The notes under the pieces are model-generated. The model searched no databases, was not told the origin of the DNA, and saw nothing but the letters and a program-made list of their open reading frames with translations. From Eriocheir sinensis (taxonomy: Eukaryota; Arthropoda; Malacostraca; Decapoda; Varunidae), in assembly GCF_024679095.1 (NCBI RefSeq), contig NC_066528.1:16108015-16172014 (forward strand): a DNA stretch of 64,000 bases. The letters are read 5' to 3'. The position numbers and the translations under genes were made by a program. Below are positions 12,010 to 35,169 of this stretch, piece by piece (within the stretch, counting starts at the first letter, position 1; every line of letters begins with the position of its first letter).

Positions 12010-12150
12010 GTGGTGTTAGTTTGACCCTTCCTCTGTACCGTGAACCTAAGGAAACACTCATTAGAACCCGACTGACCCCCTCTTTAACCTTTAGAAATTG
12101 TTAATGTGAGAAGGGAAGTGTCTTATATTACCAACCATATCGATTTCGGT
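12010..12150 (+). mobile_element. Right half of the split SINE-like repeat
   Basis: Resumes with GGTGTTAGTTTGACCCTTCC, then the ACCGTGAACCTAAGGAAACA and CCCCTCTTTAACCTTTAGAA blocks that follow TTATGACCCT in intact copies. Confidence 0.8.
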
Positions 12151-12276
12151 CCATACAATATACTTGGGACAGCCACATCTTCTTTCTCTTCCCTTTCTAC
12201 TTCACTCTGCTTATGAAGTATACCTACATTATTCAAGCTATGTTAATTCTTTCTCTTCTCTAACTACTTCACACTG

Positions 12277-12279
<3 letters not shown>

Positions 12280-12350
<71 letters not shown>
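12280..12350. repeat. (CT)n microsatellite
   Basis: About 35 uninterrupted CT dinucleotides. The flanks at 12120-12260 and 12430-12550 are partly duplicated (ATCGATTTCGGTCCATACAA and CTTTCTCTTTTCCT blocks). Confidence 0.97.
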
Positions 12351-12353
<3 letters not shown>

Positions 12354-12774
12354 TACCAATTGGAAAGGGAAAGTTGGAGAAATGTTAGTTTCCTTCTTCC
12401 TTTCTTTTTCTTTCCTCTTTTTTTTCATGTATCTATTTTTATATGAAGTGTACCTACATTATTCATTTTTCATATGGCATCGATTTCGGTCCATACAATA
12501 TACTTAAGACAGCCATCTTCTTTCTCTTTTCCTGTTGCTTCACACTGCTTTGACGAGGCGGAGATAAGATACGGAATTATCGCATTTGAGGCGTCTGGAG
12601 GAAAAAGGGCGTAAGGGACAGGCTATACACATCCCGGAATGAACAAGATAATAGGTGCTAGGGAAAAGCAACCCTCGGTACACCATTTACAAGGGCTCTT
12701 TTCCCTTGCAAACTATAATAAAAGATGACTTTGTGCCTTAATTACGATACTTCTACTCCGGACGCCTCATATCC

Positions 12775-12776
<2 letters not shown>

Positions 12777-12811
<35 letters not shown>
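12777..12811. repeat. (GA)n microsatellite
   Basis: Perfect GA dinucleotide run. Confidence 0.95.
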
Positions 12812-12813
<2 letters not shown>

Positions 12814-12887
12814 GTGACGAATATTCGGAAAATCCTTCAGCAATTAGCGGCTTAAAATATCTGAGGAAAGGGTGCCTTGATACACTT

Positions 12888-12890
<3 letters not shown>

Positions 12891-12962
<72 letters not shown>
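12891..12962. repeat. (GA)n microsatellite
   Basis: Perfect GA run that directly abuts the 5' truncation point of the LINE fragment that follows. Confidence 0.95.
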
Positions 12963-12963
<1 letters not shown>

Positions 12964-13412
12964 ATCAAGATGTTAGAATCTGTACAGAGAAGGATGACAA
13001 AAATGATTCAGGGTGTGAGAAACTTGCCTTATGAGGATAGACTTAAGCATTTAAATCTACACTCTAGAAAGGCGAAGGTTGCGAGGGGACCTTATCGATG
13101 TCTATAAATGGATGAAGGGCTTTAATACAGGGGATGTCAATAGGGTTCTGGTAGTAAACGAGCAGTGGTCTCAAGTTAGACAAATTCAGATTCAGCGAAG
13201 ACATAGGCAAGAATTGGTTCACAAATAGAGTGGAGGATGAACGGAACAGGCTAGGCAGTCATGTTGTGGGTACCATTACCATAGTTACATGCAAGAAGAG
13301 GTTGGATAAATTCATGGATAGTGAGGTAAGGTGGGGTTAGGATTACAGGAGCTGCCTTGTATAGCCCAACCGGCCTCTTGCAGACTCCTTACGTTCTTAT
13401 GAGAGAGAGAGG
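12963..13412 (+). mobile_element. 5'-truncated LINE 3' end
   Basis: The translation reads LESVQRRMTKMIQGVRNLPY, then after a frameshift LRGDLIDVYKWMKGF and later NWFTNRVEDERNRLG, with KKRLDKFMD at the end. This order is the C-terminal region of a common metazoan non-LTR reverse transcriptase. It ends with the 3' block GCCCAACCGGCCTCTTGCAG and TTACGTTCTTATG. At least one frameshift and a stop make it inactive. Confidence 0.85.
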
Positions 13413-13771
13413 TAAAAACCGTTGATAAGGACCTTTGTTGTACTGCAGTGGAATAGTAATTGATGATGATGATGATGATGACTGGCACAGAAGATGTATG
13501 TAGTGCAAGTGTCTCACAGGATAATAGATATGCCAAGAATAACGTTTTTATCAGTCAACGTTTCCTGTGTGGTGGGAATGTGTCACGTGTTCTTCTTCTC
13601 TTTAGAACGCAGTACTTTTTTTTCTTGAACCTTTGTCTGTCCTCGTAACACTGCCATATTTCTGAGACCCAAACCACGATGTGCGATAATGAAGTGTTGA
13701 CATAATGAAAAAAAAAACAAGAGATTATCAGACGTGTCAAAATTACGGCACAAGAAGGGATATTAAGCTTT

Positions 13772-13774
<3 letters not shown>
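13413..13774. other. Intergenic, short (ATG)n tract
   Basis: Nothing gene-like. A (GAT)n run lies at about 13462-13480. Confidence 0.4.
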
Positions 13775-13860
<86 letters not shown>

Positions 13861-14014
13861 TAAAATACTGGGGTAATACTGGGAATGTACATTAGGGCAC
13901 ATCATGGCATCGTTGAGGTAACATTGGGGTAGAGAGAGAGAGAGAGATGTAAATACTGTAATACTGGGGAATGTACATTAGGGCACATCATGGCATCGTT
14001 GAGGTAACATTGGG

Positions 14015-14048
<34 letters not shown>

Positions 14049-14108
14049 AAAAAAGATAAAATAGAGAAACGAAAGAGAGGAAGGAAAGAAAAGGATGATA
14101 ATTGATGG

Positions 14109-14166
<58 letters not shown>
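13775..14166. repeat. Compound (GA)n cluster with duplicated spacer
   Basis: (GA)n at 13775-13858, 13933-13947, 14016-14046 and 14112-14166. The 80-bp spacer containing ATGTACATTAGGGCACATCA is present twice (13860-13932 and 13948-14015), showing duplication of a microsatellite-plus-flank unit. Confidence 0.93.
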
Positions 14167-14168
<2 letters not shown>

Positions 14169-14699
14169 CAGCAACGCCTCCGCAAACGCCAGGTTCACGC
14201 CCGCGCCCCCAGCACTCACGCTCTCCCCTGCTTCCCCCGTGCTGCTCGAGGGGGGCAGGGAGGGGGCGCGGGGGTCGGAGGCACACGTTAAAGCTGCGCA
14301 TGGCCTCGGTGCTCCTCTCCGTCACATTAGCCCTTGAGACCGTGACGGGAGGGAACGCAATACCCCGGGACAGTTGCAGACCCTAGAAAAGCCAGAAATC
14401 CCTAAAATAAAAATAAAAACACCTGTTGGCTCCCATAGAAGTAGCATTAGAGTTTTGTTTGTGTTAAGTGATGGTATTGTCTATGTTAATGCTTATGTAC
14501 AGTTGGTCACGCCCCGACCTGACCTCGAATCGTACGTACTGGTGTGTGTGAGAATTTTAACTCTATATGATGACAGAGTGAGGTCAGCCCCCACCCCCCC
14601 ACCCCTTCCCCCGCCCCTCCATGTCCCAGGCCTTCTCTCTTTGTGGCCTTGGCGTGACTTGCCTAAATAGAGTGATGCCAAGCTCTTTGTATAGTTTAA
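14167..14699. other. GC-rich then unique intergenic sequence
   Basis: 14170-14380 is GC-rich without an identifiable exon; 14580-14625 is C-rich. No gene supported. Confidence 0.4.
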
Positions 14700-14965
14700 A
14701 GGTCCTATTTGACGGGTGGCAATGGTTAGGAGAGAGCCCGGGTTCGATTCCTGGCGGAGTGGAAAAATTTGGGCGGCTTTTCCGATACCCTACGCCCCTG
14801 TCCACCCAGCAGTGAATGGGTACCAGGTATTAATCGGGGGTTGTGTCCCGTCTCCTGGGGTCTGTTCCCTTCTCCTATAATTCCTTCCCCTTCTGTCTCT
14901 CTCCGGTATATGATCACAGATGTTGCGCCGACTAAACGAAACTTTCCAAACTTACTTCCTATTTG
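14700..14965 (+). mobile_element. tRNA-derived SINE
   Basis: The head has an A-box-like GGGTGGCAATGGTTAGGAGA and a perfect B box in CCCGGGTTCGATTCCTGGC, 30 bp apart as in a tRNA gene. A tRNA-unrelated body follows (CAGTGAATGGGTACCAGGTA ... GTCTCCTGGGGTCTGTTCCC) and ends GTTGCGCCGACTAAACGAAA. RNA polymerase III transcription is inferred from the boxes. Confidence 0.88.
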
Positions 14966-15329
14966 ACGGTGACTACAGTGGCTTCTCAAACTACACGATC
15001 AAAACAAGCAACAGAGGGCAAAATAACATGGCGACTGATGCATTTTGGTTGATGATTGATAGTTTATTGTTGCAAGTAAACAACAAAGGAGAAGGGAGGA
15101 ACATGCCATCTCAACCCCCAGGCAGTACAGAGTGTGATTATACAACTAAGGATACATGTAAGTAGCACCAGGAAACTAAGAAGATACAATGGTAGGGGAC
15201 AAGCATTTTGTTGTGTTTTTATTGATGTCAAGTCACAGGATCAGATAAGATGGGGGACAGGCGGGACTCAATCATTAATCATACTGTACAAGCTGAACCC
15301 CGTGGACAGTCTGAGGGCCATATATATAC
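14966..15329. other. Intergenic, no gene seen
   Basis: Includes a block near 15040-15130 (GTTTATTGTTG..GTAAACAACAAAGGAGAAGG and CCAGGCAGTACAGAGTG) that is repeated at 20750-20830, so it is dispersed repeat material. Confidence 0.45.
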
Positions 15330-15500
15330 ATTTTTTTTTTACTCTGGCTCCCATTACGATTATTTTCCAAGGCTATAGAGAAGATTTACCGGGTTTTCAT
15401 GGGTAATTTTTTCGTTCAAGTCCAGAAGTCGTGTACAGCTATCACTGGCATCACGAAACAGTCCAGGAAAACCTCAGGAACTTATACGATTGGCTGTTCA
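15330..15500. mobile_element. Dispersed repeat, 'GGTTTTCATGGGT' family
   Basis: Blocks CCCATTACGATTATTTTCCA, GAAGATTTACCGGGTTTTCA, TCAAGTCCAGAAGTCGTGTA and CATCACGAAACAGTCCAGGA. Same family as 30010-30230 and 52780-52950; amplified in tandem at 49300-50335. Confidence 0.7.
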
Positions 15501-15703
15501 CGTTGGTAAGCATGAAATACGTTCCCGCTCCCCCTAAAGAAAATGTTTGACTATCCAAATCAACAGCAACAAGTACGTAAACATGAAAGCCCCCCCCCAC
15601 TTATTTATGAACCTAATAACAACAACAGCAACAAGAAAAGATATAAAGGCGTGCCCAGTGTGGTGCTGCAGACTGATCACATGTCTTAAATGCACGCACG
15701 TCA

Positions 15704-15926
15704 GGGCTCCAAATATGTCGAGGCCGGTCTGGCGTTGGCTCCCGCGGGTCCTTTCCTCCCCTCTGCTCTGCCACACACTCCCAACACCTATCTCTTCCTC
15801 TCATATGTAAGCTATAGGTAACACATGAGAGGAAAAAATAGGTGTTGGGACTGTGTGGCAGAGCAGAGGGGAGAAATGGACCCACGGAAGCCAACGCCAA
15901 AACGGACTCGACAATTTGGGCCCACG
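15704..15926. repeat. Inverted repeat, 100-bp arms
   Basis: The left arm 15704-15806 (CTGGCGTTGGCTCCCGCGGG, CCCCTCTGCTCTGCCACACA) and right arm 15824-15926 are complementary with about ten mismatches, around a short loop near 15815. Confidence 0.88.
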
Positions 15927-15989
15927 GTAGCATAACACAGTTGGGGAACACTCACATGGATAAGTCAAAAAGCAATACAGAATATAAAT

Positions 15990-16455
15990 GTAAATGCACT
16001 AGTATTATGGATCAAAATAAGTACATCTGAACAAAGCCATTTTGATAATCATTGAAAGTATTTCTTTAGATCTATTTTTTCCTTATTTGCTAACCTTTAA
16101 ATAGTGGAGATATACAGGTACTAGTATTTTAGATTGAAAAAAGTGCATCTGAACAAAGCCATTTTGATAATCATTGAAAGTATTTCTTTAGATCTATTTT
16201 TTCCTTATTTGCTAACCTTTAAATAGTAGAGATATACAGGTACTAGTATTTTAGATTGAAAAAAAGTGCATCTGAACAAAGCCATTTTGATAATCATTGA
16301 AAATATTTCTTTAGATTTTTTTTCCTTATTTGCTAACTTATACAGTAGAGATGTACTAGTATTTTAGATTGGAAAAAAAAATATTTGAACAATGTCATTT
16401 TAATAATCATCGAAGGTATTTCTTTAGATCATTTTGTTCCTTATTCGCTAACTTA
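15990..16455. repeat. 122-bp tandem repeat, about 4 copies
   Basis: Copies share GCATCTGAACAAAGCCATTT, CATTGAAAGTATTTCTTTAG and GCTAACCTTTAAATAGT. They start near 16021, 16143, 16266 and 16381, with divergence rising rightwards. Confidence 0.9.
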
Positions 16456-16904
16456 TTAACTAAATCATCAAGATCATAAAATCAGCAACAGGTTCTCGGT
16501 AGATCGCTGTAGTTGTATCTCCACTGTCCACTAAAGGTCCCTTCGGCGCCTACAACAGGACCTGGAGTTGCTGGCGTCCCTCCCGGCAGGAATCCAGGGT
16601 CTGGGTGTGCCTCTTGGGGGTCATTGCCACACACAGACAGACGCCAAAGAATCTTCAGCAGTAACAAGAGTTTTTTCCTGCTGACAACTGGGATCAAACG
16701 CCTCAGCTCCATTTGGTGAACACGAGCAACACATGTCTTCAGCACCCCAATCGGTACCTGGCGACTGGATGAGCCTGTTGGTCGTATTGCTGTTAAACAA
16801 AATGTCATCCTATAAGTTACCTGCTAACACAAACGTCAGAGAGATCGCCTTCCCCTGGTGGTGTCGCGTTGTCTTATTTCCCCAAAGATGTTCTCACAGC
16901 CAGG
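16456..16904. other. Complex sequence, no gene assigned
   Basis: A 108-codon open frame on the minus strand (16808-16482) has balanced codon use, but no domain, homology or splice support that I can recognise. It is left unannotated. Confidence 0.3.
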
Positions 16905-17160
16905 CGAGTTTCTATCCTTTCCCGTGTGACCGTCTAATCGTGGCTCCCATCTCGTGTCCGGTAGACGTGTCATTGTTACAGGCGCACAGTCTTCAGGAAC
17001 AGCCCAGTGATTGGTGACTAGAGGGATAGAGTGGTAATCAAGGCTAGTTTCCATTCCCTTCCCGTATTCCTGGCTCCCATCTCGTGTCCGATAGATCAAT
17101 GGTTGTTATTGGCGCATAGTCCTCACGAACAGCCCAGTGATTGGTGATTAGTGGGTTGGA
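16905..17160. repeat. Diverged tandem duplication, 126-bp unit
   Basis: Two copies sharing TGGCTCCCATCTCGTGTCCG, then ATTG and GGCGCA.AGTC, and AACAGCCCAGTGATTGGTGA. Confidence 0.8.
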
Positions 17161-17164
17161 GCGA

Positions 17165-17300
17165 TAGCCGACCCTTGAGATGTCGTGGGCGATGGCTTAG
17201 TGGGTTCAAGTATCAATCCATGCAAGTGAAAATTCAAAGCGAGGCGATTCAAGCCCCAGTGCCGCCGGGTAGTGACAGGAAGGGCATCCGGCCTTACTAG
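17165..17300 (+). mobile_element. Possible tRNA-derived SINE
   Basis: An A-box-like GCGATGGCTTAGTGGGTTC and a weaker B-box-like GCGATTCAAGCCCCAG are followed by GGGTAGTGACAGGAAGGGCA. Confidence 0.55.
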
Positions 17301-17302
17301 TC

Positions 17303-17515
17303 GTATTTTAAAATATTTTGTCCCCCAAGGTCACATATTTGACAAGGCTTTCGTAGGAGTTGTGGGCATTTCCCTGGTGGGGTAGAGTGACCCTTCCTCT
17401 GTACCGTGAACCTAAAATAAACTCACTATAACCCGATTGATCCCTTCTTTGACCTTTAGATATAACTGATGTGAGAAGCGAGAGCGTCTTAAAATACCAG
17501 CAACCTCGGAGCCAC
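17303..17515 (+). mobile_element. SINE-like dispersed repeat, intact copy
   Basis: Ordered blocks CACATATTTGACAAGGCTTT, AGGAGTTGTGGGCATTTCC, TGACCCTTCCTCTGTACCGT and TGATGTGAGAAGCGAG. This is the reference for the split copy at 10.3/12.0 kb. Confidence 0.8.
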
Positions 17516-17999
17516 ACCCTCAAAATAGCGACAACCCAATAATCATGAGCATGGGTTAACACTGGCAAGGGGAAGGCATGTGAAAGCGATGAGAATACTA
17601 AAGACATGATGATATTCTCGATGACGCAGTGAGGTGGGAAGATTGTTCTATTTTAAAGCGCCATTTCTGCGATGTTAACCAGTTCGAGTCGCCGAGTTGA
17701 TGGGATGTTCAGGATTCCTTTGGCCGCGGGGACCTCCTGGCCATTCGGAACAGTGTTGGGGGACGGAGAGTGATGGATACGATACCGAGCAGGCAGGGAA
17801 GGCGTACAAGTATTATAAATGGCTGGGGATGGCCGCCGACAGGACAATGTTCACGGCTTCCTACAAGAGTCTGCCTGGTGTCATATGAATCACCATTAAC
17901 AAGGTTTCCGAAGTCGAGTGGAGCGGGAAGCGTCATTCTAGGCATGTTATATACGGACAAAGTGGCCGTGGAATAATGGGTGTGCTTCTGACATGCAAT
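17516..17999. other. Sequence 3' of the receptor-like gene
   Basis: No exon supported. It would contain the 3' untranslated region of the minus-strand gene ending at 18116. A clear polyadenylation signal was not identified. Confidence 0.35.
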
Positions 18000-18115
18000 G
18001 GCTATAGAGGTAATCCCTGTTGACCGGTTCGTACATTCTGTTCTACACGACTTATGCCTCTCCCTGTTCACTCAGTGGTGGGTGATGTCATGGAGCCGGG
18101 GACTGTTTTCCTCGA

Positions 18116-20471
<2,356 letters not shown>

Positions 20472-20577
20472 CTCCCCAAGACACGCCAGGCCTTTGTGTC
20501 TCTGGTGTCTCCGGGTGTCAGGGTGAAGGAGTGAACCAAGATGGACGCCGGATATCCTCTCCCTGATAATTTGATGC

Positions 20578-20579
<2 letters not shown>

Positions 20580-20660
<81 letters not shown>
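20580..20660. repeat. (CA)n microsatellite in the promoter or 5' UTR of the receptor-like gene
   Basis: Forty CA units, 110-190 bp upstream of the start codon of the minus-strand gene. Confidence 0.97.
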
Positions 20661-20664
<4 letters not shown>

Positions 20665-20894
20665 CTACGTGGTCATGACAGCTGGTAGAAAGACTTTGCT
20701 TTTGACTTTTGACATTATTTACAGGAGTCCCCGCAGTGATTGATTGACTGATAAGTTTATTGTTGATTTTCACAAGAAAGGAGAAGGGCGGAGCATGCCA
20801 TCCCTTCCCCCAGGCAGTACATAGTGTAGGTAGCATACAGAACAGGATGGCAGAAAACTACAGACAGATATATATATGATGGAGCACATGAAGC

Positions 20895-21143
20895 TTAACC
20901 CGTCCGCTGCGATTGGCACGGATTTTGCCTTCACTGATAGCCAGGTAAAATATAGTCCCAGGTCTTTCTCTGCCTCTGTGGTGGATAATGGAGTGTTTCC
21001 CATGAAGTATTGGTGTGCTGGATATCCGCTCCCAAGGTGCAGGACTTTATATTTTTCTTCATTGAATTGTAGCAGCCACTTTTTGTTCCATTCCTGTAGC
21101 TTGGTGATGTCTTCTGGTAGGAAATCCGCAGTCAAGAGGTTAT
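20895..21143 (-). mobile_element. TTAA-bounded element with reverse-transcriptase piece, best copy
   Basis: Left end TTAACCCGTCCGCTGCGATT; right end GACT/AGTCAAGAGGTTAT (TTAA with one substitution). On the minus strand it encodes about 70 in-frame residues of a LINE reverse transcriptase: LPEDITKLQEWNKKWLLQF, then NEEKYKVLHLG and EAEKDLGLY. Same endpoints as 6414-6644 and 24011-24245. Confidence 0.85.
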
Positions 21144-21149
21144 AAGAGG

Positions 21150-21355
21150 TACAAATGGCCGGTATAAGACTCGCTTCTCACATCAACTCTTTCTAAAGGT
21201 CAAAGAGGGGGTCAGTCGGGTTCTAATGAGGGTTTCTTTAGGTTCATGGTACAGAACGAAGGGTCAAACTACCACCAGGGTCATAAAACTACTACTGGAA
21301 ATGCCCACAACTCCTATGAAAGTCTGGTCAAATTTGTGTTCTTGGGCGACGTGAT
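21150..21355 (-). mobile_element. SINE-like dispersed repeat, reverse copy
   Basis: Contains the complements of the family blocks in order: CTTCTCACATCAACTCTTTC, GGGTCAGTCGGGTTCTAATG, GGTTCATGGTACAGAA, ACTGGAAATGCCCACAACTC and TTCTTGGGCGACG. Confidence 0.8.
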
Positions 21356-21523
21356 GTAAAGATCGAAGTGATGTTGAGTGGGATGTAAGAAAGTGGAAGA
21401 ATGTGATAGATATGGCAGTTAAAGATGAGGGATTGAGCAAGTGGAAGAATGGGATGGAAAGAAAGGAAACGAGGTAGGGTATGAGGGAACCCTGGGAGGT
21501 GATCTTTTCCGTGCTAGAGCGCA

Positions 21524-21935
21524 GTGTCTGGATGTGAATTGAACGAAGATGATGCAGGTGTTTCTGAGCGAGATGGGACGTGGAGTGAACGGGAGGACTG
21601 GAAGGTTTGCTGCTGGGGCTTAGTGGAGAGACGAATGGACGATGATGCAGGTGTTTCTGAGCGAGATGGGACGTGGAGTGAACGGGAGGACTGGATGGTT
21701 TGCTGCTGGGGCTTAGTGGAGAGACGAGTGGACGATGATGCAGGTGTTTCTGAGCGAGATGGGACGTGGAGTGAATGGGAGGACTGGAAGGGAGTGGATG
21801 GCTTGCTGCTGGGGCTTAGTGGAGAGACGAGTGGACGATGATGCAGGTGTTTCTGAGCGAGATGGGACGTGGAGTGAACGGGAGGACTGGATGGTTTGCT
21901 GCTGGGGCTTAGTGGAGAGACGAGTGGACGAGTGA
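21524..21935. repeat. 93-bp tandem repeat, about 4.5 copies
   Basis: GATGATGCAGGTGTTTCTGA recurs at 21548, 21641, 21734 and 21837. The third unit is 103 bp because of an internal 10-bp gain (GGGAGTGGAT). Although 93 is a multiple of 3, that gain breaks the frame. Confidence 0.93.
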
Positions 21936-22342
21936 TTGAGGCAGTGAAAGAGTTCTTGGAGGGCATGTGGCGTGCAAGATGTTGGCAATGATATCTTGCC
22001 CCTAGTAGCTGTGAACACCGATTTTCTGTATGTTTTGTTTATATTTCACTGGAGGTGCCGATACAAAGGCCTGGCTGAGGAGAAATCCCAAGCCACCTGT
22101 GACATCAAGATCAAGGTCGAGATCAAAACAAACCAGCGGTGGACGAAGGGCCCCAAACCTTGCCCCAAGCCTTGCCCCAAACCTTGCCCCAAAGCCTTGC
22201 CCCAAAGCCCTGCCCCAAAGCCTTGCCGAAGAAGCAGCGCCGCCACGGTCCACCTGCCGCTGCTCGCCGTGGAAGGTGGAAGAGCTGCGGTGAGGCGGCA
22301 GGAACAGTGGAGGCGTGGAGCGGCTGATTTTCTTATGTGCTG

Positions 22343-22344
<2 letters not shown>
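21936..22344. other. Complex sequence with a short tandem repeat
   Basis: A 12-14 bp repeat of CCCCAAACCTTGC lies at 22150-22232. A balanced open frame runs through on the plus strand (about 22050-22325), but I see no confirming splice site or homology. No gene is claimed. Confidence 0.4.

Positions 22345-22427
<83 letters not shown>
22345..22427. repeat. (TG)n microsatellite
   Basis: About 41 TG units; a shorter (TG)n lies at 22506-22531. Confidence 0.96.
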
Positions 22428-22429
<2 letters not shown>

Positions 22430-22734
22430 ACCTATGTGTAGTCTACAGGGCCTGAGTTAAGCTTTAATAGTCCCGTCTCCATGTCTACATTCATCCAGCC
22501 TTGTGTATGTGTGTGTGTGTGTGTGTGTGTGAAGGCCAGCTGGGTGTGTGCGTCCCTCCCTCATGCTGTGATTCCCTCGTCAGTACCACAGTGATACCAG
22601 TGGCGTAGTGAGGGGATCTGTCGCCCGGTGTGTGTCGAGTTTTGTCCAAACTTGATGTGCGCATGCATGGGCTTTGCTATTTAGGTCCATTGCATTCACT
22701 GTACTACCTTTTAACCCGGTGTTTCTTAATGGGG

Positions 22735-23359
22735 TAAAGATTCGTATTAGGTCCGTGCCAATATCTCATAATCTACTTTATGAAACATCAGTATCTCTTC
22801 ATATATCTTTTCTACAAACCTTCAACAGTGATGGAAACCCTTTGAAAATCCAATTCAAGGACTTTTTTTTTACTCTTGAAAATATGGGATAATGTTTACG
22901 AAAGTGCGTCGCCTCCTCTGCTGGCCGCGGCGACGCTGCAGCCGCCGCAGCCGCAAAATAGCTCGCAGAGGGCTTAGGGTCGGGGAGCATATTTAAACTA
23001 CTCCAACCAAACTTTATGACCTACTAACGGGGGGGCTGCGCCCCCCTCGACCCCCCCTTCTAACCAGAGGGGGCTACGCCCCCCCCTTGAACCCCCCCCT
23101 CATGTATATGTGACTTATTTCAGCGAGGAGGTATTTCTCGCAACACCCGCTGCAGTGTCGCCGCCAGCACCAGAGGAGGCGACGCTCAGTAAACATTATC
23201 CCATATTTTCAAGAGTAAAAAAAGTCCTTGAATTGGATTTTCAAAGCATTTCCATGACTGTTGAAGGTTTGTAGAAAAGATATATGAAGAGATACTGATG
23301 TTTCATAAGGTAGGTATTAGGTAATGAGATACTGGCACGGACCTAAAACGAATCTTAAC
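22735..23359. mobile_element. Large inverted-repeat (foldback) element
   Basis: The arms 22735-22945 and 23148-23359 are about 95% complementary, from GATTCGTATTAGGTCCGTGC outside to GCGTCGCCTCCTCT and GGCGACGCTGCAG inside. The loop of about 200 bp holds G- and C-runs (GGGGGGCTGCGCCCCCC). TTAACCC occurs at both edges (22711 and 23355). No ORF. Confidence 0.9.
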
Positions 23360-23664
23360 CCTTAATGGTCCCTCTAAGCAAGAAAAATGAGAAAAAATCA
23401 TCACTCACACAAACCGTTTCATTATTTATATCAGAGCATTTGTGATCAGTATATGTATCATCTATTTTGGGGGGTTTATATCATGGCACAAATTTGGCTT
23501 GTTGCTGCTACACGGTAAAGCCACAAATTTAGCCCGTCGCTGCTATACGGTAAAGCCACAAATTTGGCCCGTCGCTGCTATCTGTAAAAAAACCAATTTA
23601 GCCCATCGCTGCTGCTATCTGTAAGTAAAGCCACAAATTTGGCCTGTCACTGCTACATGGTTAA
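23355..23664. mobile_element. Half copy of the palindromic TTAA MITE
   Basis: TTAACCCTTAATGGTCCCTC, then the TTTGTGATCAGTATATGTAT and GGGGGGTTTATATCATGGCA blocks of the 7296-7725 arm, and four units of CACAAATTTGGCCCGTCGCT. It ends CATGGTTAA. Confidence 0.82.
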
Positions 23665-23754
23665 AAGCTTGTACTAAGCTTACCCTTGATCTTATGACTG
23701 TCCTGTCTTCTCAGAGTTTTCACCTGATTGGAGGTCAGGTTTATGGGACACTCC

Positions 23755-23870
23755 ATTCATAAGAGCATAGGGAGACTGCAAGAGGCCTAATGACCTACAC
23801 AAGGCAGCTCCAGCTTCCCCCCCACTGCCACCTGTCATCCTCGTCCATGTAGCTATCCAGTCCTACTGCC
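23755..23870 (-). mobile_element. LINE 3' end, reverse orientation
   Basis: TTCATAAGAGCATAGGGAGA, CTGCAAGAGGCCTAATGACC and ACACAAGGCAGCTCCAGC are the complement of the LINE 3' block at 13340-13410. A short C-terminal coding piece (LDSYMDEDDRW) is readable on the minus strand. Confidence 0.78.
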
Positions 23871-24010
23871 AAAATCCGATAAAACAGAGATATTTTTGTG
23901 AGATATATAATAGAAACAATGGATCCAGAATGACAAGCTCCACAATATAAGACAGATGAAAGCAGTTGGCAGCAAAGGGAACAGTGGTTGTACAGATTAG
24001 ATATAGAGAC

Positions 24011-24245
24011 TTAACCCCTGGACTGCGGATTTCCTACCAAGCTACAGGAATGGAACAAAAAGTGGCTGCTACAATTCAATGAAGAAAAATGTAAAGTCAT
24101 GCACCTTGGGAGGGGATATCCAGCATACCAATACCACATGGGAAACACTCCACTATCCACCACAGAGGCAGAGAAAGACCTGGGAGTGTATGTTTCCAGG
24201 CTACCAGTGAAGGCAAATCCGTGTCAATTGCAGCGGATGGGTTAA
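24011..24245 (+). mobile_element. TTAA-bounded element with reverse-transcriptase piece
   Basis: TTAACCCCTGGACTGCGG at the left and GCAGCGGATGGGTTAA at the right. The plus strand reads KLQEWNKKWLLQFNEEKCK and EAEKDLGVYVSRL. It ends 115 bp before the CTU1 coding exon 1 acceptor. Confidence 0.85.
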
Positions 24246-24371
24246 AGTACATGTCATGCTGTGAATACTCTCTTGTCTGGAAGTAATTATTGGAGGAGAT
24301 GATTATTAAAAAAATGTGTACTGTTTTGTCAATCCGTAACGATGTATTTTTTTTTTCCAGAACCTCAAGTC

Positions 24372-34974
<10,603 letters not shown>

Positions 34975-34999
34975 CATTATTTATATTACATAAAGGTTT

Positions 35000-35005
35000 A
35001 ATAAA
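35000..35005 (+). promoter_or_regulatory. CTU1 polyadenylation signal AATAAA
   Basis: A canonical hexamer 26 bp after the CTU1 stop codon, in GGTTTAATAAAGTC. It implies a very short 3' UTR. Confidence 0.85.
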
Positions 35006-35169
35006 GTCTATTACACAAAACTCTTGTGACTCTTATTCATATGATTTAGCTCACACTTGTAATGACCACAAGAAGGGAGGGAGAGGAACAATCTGGTGAG
35101 GTGGGTATGAGGAGAGTAGAGCTAAGTTTTGAGCACACTCCAAGTTGCCACATCATTGTTAGTAAAGAC

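Noticed and set aside
14735..14760. Perfect tRNA B box suggesting a tRNA gene
   Set aside because: The acceptor stem and cloverleaf cannot be completed; the following body marks it as a tRNA-derived SINE.
16482..16808. 108-codon minus-strand frame with balanced codons (GTFSGQWRYNYSDLPRT)
   Set aside because: It has no recognised domain and no convincing splice context, and it is not needed for the neighbouring gene, whose tail exon ends at 18116.
21514..21966. 150-codon minus-strand Ser/Pro-rich frame over the 93-bp repeat
   Set aside because: A 10-bp gain in one unit shifts the frame, and the same repeat is then read as a different peptide. This indicates no selection on the frame.
21972..22460. 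Plus-strand frame with KPCPKPCPK repeats
   Set aside because: It runs from a repeat into a (TG)n microsatellite; the PCPK part is a 12-14-bp tandem repeat. No splice evidence.
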